The notes under the pieces: model-generated | Seen by the model: only the letters and a program-made list of their open reading frames with translations | Databases searched by the model: none | Told to the model about the DNA's origin: nothing | Part shown: positions 5,907-11,301 of the stretch, in pieces | How the letters are laid out: each line of letters begins with the position of its first letter | How positions within the stretch are numbered: position 1 is the stretch's first letter | Position numbers and translations under genes: made by a program | Assembly (NCBI GenBank): GCA_023396795.1 | Contig: JAEWUY010000010.1 | Span: 1 to 11,301, forward strand | Direction: 5' to 3' | DNA length: 11,301 bases | Origin: Bacillota bacterium | Lineage (GTDB): Bacteria; Bacillota_I; Bacilli_A; RFN20; CAG-826

Positions 5907-6250
5907 ATTAATATCTCCTTAATAATATAGTTTTACTTTTTTAACAGATGTAAAGTGTATATATTTGCTTACAAAAATTATTAATTTTAAATTTGATGTC
6001 GTTTACTTAAAAATGCCGAATAAATCTATGATGAAAAGTTAAAATTTTCCGTCGCCTTTTATGTTTTGGCGATTTTGTATATTTTCTTACTACATATTCT
6101 TATTCTTATGAATGTGCACGTGCGCGAAAAGAAAATAATCAATAAATCTAAACATTATTCTTGTTAATCTTTATAGAAGTGTTAAACTAATGCGGTAAAC
6201 TGATGAATTTAAGTTTATTTCGTTATGTTATTCAGAAAGGTGTTAATACC
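5907..6250. other. 344-nt divergent spacer between the heliorhodopsin and csp genes
   Basis: AT-rich and without coding signal. Toward heliorhodopsin it contains the ribosome binding site (5914-5920) but no promoter I can place confidently. Toward csp it contains the promoter and leader. In between lie a short hairpin TCGCC/GGCGA (6052-6072) and a small GC-rich patch with overlapping palindromes GTGCAC and GCACGTGC (6114-6123). Confidence 0.6.
6161..6188 (+). promoter_or_regulatory. Promoter of the cold-shock gene
   Basis: TTGTTA (6161-6166) and TAAACT (6183-6188) are separated by 16 nt. The predicted start is near 6195, giving a leader of about 55 nt, shorter than the long leaders of E. coli cspA. 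The -10 is repeated 13 nt downstream within TAAACTGATG (6196-6205), a near-copy of TAAACTAATG (6183-6192). Confidence 0.5.
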
Positions 6251-6448
6251 ATGCAAGGCAAAGTTAAAAGCTTCAACAAGGAAAAAGGTTATGGTTTCAT
6301 AACTGGTGATGACGGCAAAGACGTCTTCTTCCACTATTCCGCTCTTCAAATGGGTTCATTCAAAACCATCGAAGTTGGCGCAATTGTTGAATTCGAAGCT
6401 CAAGATTCCGATCGCGGACTAAGAGCAACCAGAGTTGTTAAACTATAA
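6251..6448 (+). CDS. csp: Cold-shock protein, CspA/CspB family
   Basis: 65 residues, the standard size of a single cold-shock domain. MQGKVKSFN begins the OB fold, KGYGFI (about residues 13-18) is RNP1, and DVFFHYSAL (about 25-33) is RNP2, whose aromatic residues stack on single-stranded RNA or DNA. The C-terminal GLRATRVVKL is also typical. Such proteins act as cytoplasmic RNA chaperones that melt secondary structure during cold shock or growth transitions. The start at 6251 is chosen because AAAGGTG (6236-6242) lies 8 nt upstream and the family starts there; an in-frame ATG at 6203 would add 16 unrelated residues. It is the only plus-strand gene in the window. It is divergent from heliorhodopsin and ends in a strong terminator facing the convergent rpiR-type gene. 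Which paralogue (cspA to cspE) cannot be told. Confidence 0.96.
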   Translation: MQGKVKSFNKEKGYGFITGDDGKDVFFHYSALQMGSFKTIEVGAIVEFEAQDSDRGLRATRVVKL

Positions 6449-6473
6449 TCGTTAAACTTTATAGAAAACAAAC

Positions 6474-6497
6474 AAAGCCGCTGTAAAGCGGCTTTTT
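6474..6497 (+). terminator. Rho-independent terminator of csp, probably bidirectional
   Basis: AAAGCCGC (6474-6481) pairs with GCGGCTTT (6488-6495) in a perfect 8-bp stem with a 6-nt loop. It is followed by T residues to 6497 on the plus strand. On the minus strand the stem is followed by a T-rich tail, so it may also end the convergent regulator gene, whose stop is at 6522. Confidence 0.88.
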
Positions 6498-6521
6498 AAT
6501 TGCTTTTCTTATATAAAAATT

Positions 6522-7394
6522 CTACTTTTTCTTTTTGGGTTCTGGCTTAGGCTGAGCATAATCAAATAACTCATAGTACTTCTTAAGGTATTCGCTACGA
6601 CGTTGAGCCAAAGCAACAAATAAAATATCGATAATATTCGATTGAACAACACGCGAGCGAGTTGAGAAGCTTCTGAAACCTTTCCCAAGTGATGAATGCT
6701 GAATATTTATACTACATGTTTTTGTCAGTGCGTTTTCTCCATACTTAGTAATCGAAATGGTTTGAACTTGACGGTTGCCAGCAATTTCGGCAGCGCAAAT
6801 AATATCTTTTGTTTCGCCTGAATAAGATAAAAACAAAGCGACGTCTTCGGGTCTTAAAATTGCAGCCGATAATATTTGTGAGTGCGGCGTATCATAGATA
6901 CGGCAGTTGATTCCAAGACGATCAAACTTAAATCTTGCGTCTTCAGCAACAACAATCGAACCGCTGAGAGCATATATACATACACGGTTAGCGTTATTGA
7001 TAGCATTAACAGCGCGTTCCACACAACCTTCATCAATTATTTTTAAGGTGTTCGTTAATGCTTCAATATTTAGCCGACTGACGGTGTCGATTGTTTGCCG
7101 AATTGTCGATTCCTTTGGCATTTTACTATCTAATTCATAGATATTTTCATCGCCCAACGCATTACTGATAACGTCATGGTATAAATTCTTGATAAAATCA
7201 CGATACCCTTTAAAACCTAAAATTGTCGCAAAGCGAACAATTGTCGCGGTCGAACTTTTGCTCTTTTTGGCAAGTTCACTAATAGTCATTTGAATGACTT
7301 CTTCTTGATGTGACAAAACGTAACGAGCAACTTTCGCTACTTGCTTAGAAAACGAATCAAGTGATTCATTAATTCGAACGATGCAATTATTCAT
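6522..7394 (-). CDS. RpiR/MurR-family transcriptional regulator (HTH plus SIS domain)
   Basis: 290 residues. The N-terminal helix-turn-helix spans about 16-75, with TISELAKKSKSSTATIVRFA followed by LGFKGYRDF, the signature of the HTH_6/RpiR family. A SIS domain (about 125-265) includes SYSGETKDI at 190-198, the loop that usually binds a phosphosugar. Family members regulate sugar or amino-sugar catabolism in response to phosphosugars. The C-terminus ends in a short charged tail, QPKPEPKKKK. AAGGGAGT (7401-7408) lies 6 nt before the ATG. Such regulators usually sit beside their target transporter or enzyme genes, but no sugar-phosphate enzyme is adjacent here. The target may be the ABC/RDD/phosphatase block upstream or a distant locus. 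The ligand is unknown. Confidence 0.92.
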   Translation of the reverse strand: MNNCIVRINESLDSFSKQVAKVARYVLSHQEEVIQMTISELAKKSKSSTATIVRFATILGFKGYRDFIKNLYHDVISNALGDENIYELDSKMPKESTIRQTIDTVSRLNIEALTNTLKIIDEGCVERAVNAINNANRVCIYALSGSIVVAEDARFKFDRLGINCRIYDTPHSQILSAAILRPEDVALFLSYSGETKDIICAAEIAGNRQVQTISITKYGENALTKTCSINIQHSSLGKGFRSFSTRSRVVQSNIIDILFVALAQRRSEYLKKYYELFDYAQPKPEPKKKK

Positions 7395-7461
7395 ACACTA
7401 ACTCCCTTACCCTTTGGTCTTTTAAAAAAGGAATAAACCACGATAATATACAATGAATATT

Positions 7462-7493
7462 ATTTTCAAATTCATTTTATACTAATTTTCAAA
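7462..7493 (-). repeat. Direct repeat in the rpiR-type gene upstream region (candidate operator)
   Basis: ATTTTCAAA occurs at 7462-7470 and 7485-7493 (plus-strand reading), a 23-bp period or roughly two helical turns, with an A/T flank conserved beyond each copy. It lies 70-100 nt upstream of the regulator start and could be a paired autoregulatory site. The AT richness makes chance possible. Confidence 0.3.
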
Positions 7494-7502
7494 ATTGTGT
7501 CC

Positions 7503-7563
7503 GCATATTTTGTTTTTTCCGCCTCCTAACCCAGCATTATTGAGTTAAATCCGATAAATATGC
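7503..7563 (-). promoter_or_regulatory. Inverted repeat between the phosphatase and regulator genes
   Basis: GCATATTT (7503-7510) and AAATATGC (7556-7563) form a perfect 8-bp repeat starting 2 nt beyond the phosphatase stop. The enclosed 45 nt has an inner imperfect hairpin (AACTCA/TGGGTT). No U-tract follows on the minus strand, so it is not a standard terminator. It may be a 3'-end stabilising structure or a leader element of the regulator gene. Confidence 0.3.
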
Positions 7564-7564
7564 C

Positions 7565-8311
7565 TTATTTTTGAAGATAACGAGTGCGCAAAAGTTGTTT
7601 ATCAAATTCTGAAACTTGAAGTTGCTTTTCAATATATTCGTCAAGCGAGTGGAAATTTTCAATGACCGTTTTAAAGTATTCGTCGATGTATTCTTTTTTG
7701 GTAATATAGTAGGCTTCGTAGTATTTAATGGCTTTCTTATCGAGGGGATCAATTTCCTTTAATTGTTTTGCAAGCATTGGCAAAGTGATTTCGTTAGTCC
7801 GAAAGTGTTCGGCATATATTGTTTCCATATCGCAACCAAGAGCCTTTAAAAGCAAAGCAGAAGCAATACCGGTCCGGTCTTTTCCTGATGTACAATGCCA
7901 AAGGATTGAGCCTTCATCGCTTTCGATAATAATTCTAAAAAAGCGCCGATAAGCTTCGATGGCTTCTTCCCGAAGTGCTAATGAACGATAGACATTTAAA
8001 AAGAACTCATCGGGATCAACTTTAATATCGCGATTGAAGGAGTTGTTTTCTAAAAAGGTTAGGGTGTGTTTGTGATAATACTTGATTGTTTGATCAATTT
8101 TATCTTTTCGAGCAATCGTTGATTTGGTCGAACGAAAATCGACGACAACTTTTAAATCGTAGTCATGTTTTAAAATATTTAATTCGCTTGGCGATAAACG
8201 ATGTAAATCACTACTGCGAAGAAGACGTTTAAAAACAATCGTATGACCGTCGCTGGTTTTAATCCCACCGAGGTCGCGAATGTTATCAACTGTCGAGAAT
8301 TTTAAAAACAT
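7565..8311 (-). CDS. Tyrosine/serine-type protein phosphatase (Y_phosphatase3 family)
   Basis: 248 residues. The catalytic P-loop HCTSGKDRTG (139-148) contains C140 and R146 of the C-x5-R phosphatase motif, with an added K-D typical of the MptpB/lipid-phosphatase-like group. NIRDLGG (10-16), RSSDL (32-36) and VVDFRS (56-61) are further family motifs. The cysteine would form a phospho-enzyme on phosphotyrosine, phosphoserine or phosphoinositide substrates; the true substrate is unknown. There is no signal peptide or membrane segment, so it is cytoplasmic. GGAGG lies 8 nt before the ATG at 8311 and directly follows the stop of the RDD gene (13-nt gap), so the two are surely co-transcribed. A frame overlapping its 3' end is a shadow. 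Confidence 0.9.
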   Translation of the reverse strand: MFLKFSTVDNIRDLGGIKTSDGHTIVFKRLLRSSDLHRLSPSELNILKHDYDLKVVVDFRSTKSTIARKDKIDQTIKYYHKHTLTFLENNSFNRDIKVDPDEFFLNVYRSLALREEAIEAYRRFFRIIIESDEGSILWHCTSGKDRTGIASALLLKALGCDMETIYAEHFRTNEITLPMLAKQLKEIDPLDKKAIKYYEAYYITKKEYIDEYFKTVIENFHSLDEYIEKQLQVSEFDKQLLRTRYLQK

Positions 8312-8324
8312 GAATATATCCTCC

Positions 8325-9260
8325 CTATTGAATGAGTTCTACTTCGGGTTTGACTTCCGGAATCGTGATATCCCGATTGGATACAACATACGTCTTAGCT
8401 ACATAATCATGAGGACCGCAAAAAGATTTAGTTAGCGACATCATGATAATGCTGACAAAAATTGGAATCAGGGTAAAAAAAGTGAATCTTCCGAAGAGTA
8501 AAATCGGTACCCAAATATTAAAAAACAGCAAAATTATAAAGCGATAAACGATTTGTTTCCTCTTAACGCGGGTGTCATCTCGAGCGTCCGCAAGAGCAAG
8601 TTTAAAAACTAATTTAAATGGCGTTTGACCATTTTTAAGAAGTAAAGGAATAAGGAGGTGAATAACGCCCATCGCCAAAGTCGCACTAAATAAGCTAGTG
8701 AAAATTACAATATAAAATGATTTTTGAACACCTTCAGTATACGCTGGGTCAGATTCTAAAAAATCAACTGCATCATCATAGGCCGAAACAAAGAAAATGC
8801 GAACCGTTTCATCACTGATGTCACTTTTACGAGTAAAAACGCCTTCTGATTCTTCAATAAAATATCCTGATGCAATTTTTGAATTATAATAACGGTTCAG
8901 GCGATTATCGAAAGTTGCGCGTTCATCCGTTGAATAGTAATACACGATTGGGACATCATAATTTTCTTCGGGTGTCTTCTCGCTATCGTAAGCTTGGGTA
9001 ATTGTCAGATAACCTTGATTTGCATCATTGACATAAAGATGGGACGCTTCAAGAACTTGTTGCGACTGATCAATATATTGATGATAACCAAGAGGCTCGA
9101 ATATCGAAAAGTAAAGAGCTGCTTCAAAACCAACAAAAAGAAGAACGGCCAACAAAAAATCAAGGAAAGAAGCCGAGATTCGCGTTAAAAGATACGGTTT
9201 TGGCAACTTTTTCTTGTTTTCTTCAGCGACAGCAGGTGTGGCAATATCTTTTTTGTTCAT
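8325..9260 (-). CDS. RDD-family integral membrane protein with a large extracytoplasmic insert
   Basis: 311 residues. RDD hallmarks are RISASFLD (27-34), NGQTPFKLVFKLAL (210-223) and SFCGPHDYVAKTYVV (279-293). Predicted membrane segments are at about 29-54, 181-207, 237-257 and 259-277. The stretch at about 55-180, between the first two, is hydrophilic and rich in Asp/Glu/Tyr; such a soluble insert is not part of a minimal RDD domain. The function of RDD proteins is largely unknown; some have been linked to ion/proton exchange. The gene lies 49 nt after the ABC ATPase and 13 nt before the phosphatase. No ribosome binding site is visible before the ATG at 9260. Instead TATATT sits 6 nt upstream, so either a leaderless transcript or coupling to the operon is implied. 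No alternative start further in looks better. Confidence 0.82.
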   Translation of the reverse strand: MNKKDIATPAVAEENKKKLPKPYLLTRISASFLDFLLAVLLFVGFEAALYFSIFEPLGYHQYIDQSQQVLEASHLYVNDANQGYLTITQAYDSEKTPEENYDVPIVYYYSTDERATFDNRLNRYYNSKIASGYFIEESEGVFTRKSDISDETVRIFFVSAYDDAVDFLESDPAYTEGVQKSFYIVIFTSLFSATLAMGVIHLLIPLLLKNGQTPFKLVFKLALADARDDTRVKRKQIVYRFIILLFFNIWVPILLFGRFTFFTLIPIFVSIIMMSLTKSFCGPHDYVAKTYVVSNRDITIPEVKPEVELIQ

Positions 9261-9309
9261 TTATTAAATATAGTTAAAAAGGCGTAAACGAAATATCTTA
9301 TTCTTGCTA

Positions 9310-10425
9310 CTATTTAACAACTTCGCAAGAACCTAAGGCGATGCTTTTTCCGGATTCTTTGTCAAAAAGGACGATTTTTTTACCGATGATATCAAATTTG
9401 ATTTTCTGGTCAAAGGCATAGTCGACAGCCCCGAATTGAACCGCTGATAAAATCTTTTGTTTCAGATCGATTTTAACTGTTGTTTCCATACCAGAAGGGA
9501 GAGTTGAGTAGGCAAGGCCGTTAATCGCCCCGTCATCTTTAATTAGAAGGAATTCAGGACGAATGCCAAGAATAACATCTTCACCAACAAGGTTAATAGC
9601 CTGCTCGCTTGTATAATTGACTTTGAGATTTAAAAATTCTAATGCTAAAACATTGTCTGAAACTTTCTTAGCTTTTGCATCGATGAAATTCATCGTCGGA
9701 CTTCCGACAAAGTCGGCTACAAATAAATTATCAGGATGATTATAAACGTTAAGTGGCTTGTCATATTGCTGGAGCAAGCCTTTATTAATCAAACAAGTTC
9801 TTGTCGCTAAAGTCATAGCTTCGAGTTGATCGTGCGTAACATAGACAAACGTCGAGTCAGTGTCACGATGCAAACGTTTTAATTCTGTTCTCATTTCACC
9901 TCTTAATTTTGCGTCAAGATTAGAAAGAGGCTCATCCATAAACAAAACTTGGGGATTTGGCGCTAGTGTTCTGGCAATGGCTACACGCTGTTGCTGACCA
10001 CCGCTTAACTCGCTTGGATAACGATCCTTAAATTCTGAAATTTGTAATGTCTTCATGACTTCTTCAACGCGTTCTTTAATCGCATCTTTTTTCCATTTGA
10101 GGTTTTCAAGACCAAAAGAAATATTTTTATAAACAGTCATGTGCGGCCATAATGCATAGTTTTGAAACAAAAAGCCGATATCACGGTTAGCAGCAGAAAT
10201 GTTTATTCCTTTGTCACTATCAAAAACCACTTTATCACCAATGATAATCTTGCCTTCAGTTGGTGTTTCTAAGCCGGCAATCATTCTAAGAGTCGTTGTC
10301 TTGCCGCAGCCTGAGGGACCAAGCAATGTGACGAACTCACGATCTTCAATTACCATACTAAGGTGATCAACGGCGACGAAATGTCCCCAACGTTTAGAAA
10401 CATTAATTAATTCAATTCTTGGCAT
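9310..10425 (-). CDS. ABC transporter ATP-binding protein (MalK/FbpC/PotA-type, TOBE domain)
   Basis: 371 residues. A complete nucleotide-binding domain: Walker A GPSGCGKTT (36-44), Q-loop Q88 in QNYALWPHMT, signature LSGGQQQR (140-147), Walker B VLFMDEP (160-166) and H-loop H198 in THDQ. A C-terminal TOBE-like regulatory region follows from about 235, starting VGSPTMNFI. It powers import through the adjacent permease. YALWPHMTV is common in the iron/phosphonate/thiamine-type importers, while VGSPTMNFI resembles the MalK/UgpC sugar type, so the substrate is left open. AGGAGG overlaps the last codons of the permease gene, 9 nt before this ATG, and the gap between genes is 5 nt, indicating tight coupling. 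Confidence 0.95.
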   Translation of the reverse strand: MPRIELINVSKRWGHFVAVDHLSMVIEDREFVTLLGPSGCGKTTTLRMIAGLETPTEGKIIIGDKVVFDSDKGINISAANRDIGFLFQNYALWPHMTVYKNISFGLENLKWKKDAIKERVEEVMKTLQISEFKDRYPSELSGGQQQRVAIARTLAPNPQVLFMDEPLSNLDAKLRGEMRTELKRLHRDTDSTFVYVTHDQLEAMTLATRTCLINKGLLQQYDKPLNVYNHPDNLFVADFVGSPTMNFIDAKAKKVSDNVLALEFLNLKVNYTSEQAINLVGEDVILGIRPEFLLIKDDGAINGLAYSTLPSGMETTVKIDLKQKILSAVQFGAVDYAFDQKIKFDIIGKKIVLFDKESGKSIALGSCEVVK

Positions 10426-10430
10426 AAAAA

Positions 10431-11301
10431 TTAGCCTCCTATACCTTTATCGATCGATGCTCCAGTTAATTTATTAATCAGGAAGTTAACACCGATAACG
10501 AAGACGACAATTAAAAGATTGATAGCATTACTCATTTGATTCATGCCATAGACATCATAGAACTGCAAGACGTTAGTAATAAGCGAGAAGCTTGATGTGA
10601 TAAGAACAAACAAAGTCAATTCTCTCATACACGATATAAATGGGAGTAAATATCCGCTGATTAAACTAGATTTTTGAATTGGGAAAAGAACGTGGGTCAT
10701 CCGCTTCCACCACGGACAGCCCGTAATGATAGCGGCTTCTTCAATTTCTCCGGATACCTGTAGCATCGCATTTGTGCCGCTTCGCGAAGCGAATGGTAAG
10801 AACTTAATCGATGCCACCAAAATACAAATCGCCACCGCCGACATCTCATTATTGGTACTTGAAACGTTGAGCCATTGGAAGCCTTCCTTATAAGTTAAAG
10901 AGAAGAAGATGGCGCCAAAGCTAAGAGCAGGAATTAGATATGGTAAGAAGGCTGTACTCGAAACGTAATTGGCAATACGACTACGACGATTTTTACTAAC
11001 TGCGTAACCAATTAAAATACCGAACGTTCCAGCCACCAAGGCTACCACAGAAGCGACTAAAACGCTTCGTCCAAAAGCGTTCCATATCGTAGCATTATGA
11101 AATATACCTTGCGATGATTGACCTTGGGCCGTAATACGAACATCAAAGTTTTCCGCACTGAACCAATATTTCAAAGTCAAAGTCGAGAAGTTACCGGATG
11201 TTTCTTGTAAACTTTCAAGAACAAACGATATCAAGGGGAAAATAGCGAAGAAGGAAACAACAAGAATTAACACGCTGGCAACCGTCCATTTAATCCAGGG
11301 C
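10431..11301 (-). CDS. ABC transporter permease, 3' part (binding-protein-dependent importer type)
   Basis: The frame is open to the right edge with no stop; about 290 residues are visible. A GTG at 11273 could be read as a start, but the preceding codons (PWIKWTVAS) continue the first membrane segment smoothly and no ribosome binding site is seen, so the gene most likely extends beyond the window. Six hydrophobic segments are seen. The cytoplasmic EAA loop, EEAAIITG followed 10-12 residues later by LFP, docks onto the ATPase. A periplasmic-side loop with GQSSQG lies after the first segment. The architecture fits the second half of a fused FbpB-type permease or a single permease of the iron/phosphonate/polyamine class. 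The binding protein is not in the window. Confidence 0.88.
   Translation of the reverse strand, partial: PWIKWTVASVLILVVSFFAIFPLISFVLESLQETSGNFSTLTLKYWFSAENFDVRITAQGQSSQGIFHNATIWNAFGRSVLVASVVALVAGTFGILIGYAVSKNRRSRIANYVSSTAFLPYLIPALSFGAIFFSLTYKEGFQWLNVSSTNNEMSAVAICILVASIKFLPFASRSGTNAMLQVSGEIEEAAIITGCPWWKRMTHVLFPIQKSSLISGYLLPFISCMRELTLFVLITSSFSLITNVLQFYDVYGMNQMSNAINLLIVVFVIGVNFLINKLTGASIDKGIGG

Noticed and set aside
5924..5954. Heliorhodopsin promoter TTTACA-N19-TATATT
   Set aside because: The 19-nt spacer is long, and the predicted start would fall inside the ribosome binding site at 5914-5920.
6052..6080. Terminator-like hairpin TCGCC/GGCGA followed by TTTTG on the plus strand
   Set aside because: The stem is only 5 bp with an 11-nt loop, and no plus-strand gene lies upstream to be terminated.
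5907..6202. Missing heliorhodopsin helices encoded nearby in another frame
   Set aside because: The flanking spacers contain no membrane-protein-like frame and the gene itself is continuous, so a frameshift or split gene does not explain the loss.
6203..6250. Longer csp start at 6203
   Set aside because: It adds 16 residues unlike the family, starts almost at the predicted transcript end, and the 6251 start has AAAGGTG at proper spacing.
1..11301. CRISPR arrays, tRNA/rRNA genes, insertion sequences, UGA recoding
   Set aside because: No regularly spaced repeats, no tRNA T-loop signatures in the spacers and no transposase or terminal repeats were seen; long frames close normally with the standard code.

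Overview
The window comes from a low-GC, Gram-positive-type (monoderm) bacterium with an anaerobic lifestyle. The support is strong AGGAGG-type ribosome binding sites, U-tract terminators, TATAAT-type promoters, an oxygen-sensitive class III ribonucleotide reductase, and protein families typical of Firmicutes and Mollicutes relatives (RpiR regulator, RDD protein, Mrp/Nbp35-type carrier, heliorhodopsin). All long frames read through with the standard code and UGA is never needed for Trp. This argues against Mycoplasma/Spiroplasma and fits lineages such as Acholeplasma, Izemoplasma-like bacteria or Erysipelotrichia; the exact taxon is inference. Every gene except one cold-shock gene lies on the minus strand, so the region is best read from right to left.

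Layout, right to left. (1) 11301-7565: the 3' part of an ABC permease, its ATPase, an RDD-family membrane protein with a large extracytoplasmic insert, and a Tyr/Ser-type protein phosphatase; the gaps are short (5, 49 and 13 nt). (2) 7394-6522: an RpiR/MurR-type sugar-phosphate-sensing regulator. (3) 6251-6448, plus strand: a CspA-type cold-shock protein, with a terminator between it and the convergent regulator gene. (4) 5906-5355: a heliorhodopsin gene, divergent from csp across a 344-nt spacer. (5) 5256-4147: an alanine dehydrogenase / N5-(carboxyethyl)ornithine synthase-like oxidoreductase. (6) 3737-1127: nrdD and nrdG, overlapping by 17 nt. (7) 1034-204: an Mrp/Nbp35-type Fe-S carrier ATPase. 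(8) 108-1: the first 36 codons of a cysteine desulfurase, running off the left edge.

The left third is functionally coherent: sulfur mobilisation (cysteine desulfurase), Fe-S carrier (Mrp), and an Fe-S radical-SAM activase (NrdG) with its glycyl-radical target (NrdD) for anaerobic dNTP synthesis. The right third looks like a membrane transport/envelope block.

The most unusual object is the heliorhodopsin. It keeps the N-terminal two helices and the C-terminal retinal-lysine helix with near-canonical sequence, but it is only 183 residues. The stretch expected to hold most of TM3, TM4, TM5 and the start of TM6, including the Schiff-base counterion glutamate, is absent. The reading frame, ribosome binding site and terminator are intact. 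It is either a recent in-frame deletion (natural or from assembly) or a four-helix heliorhodopsin derivative.
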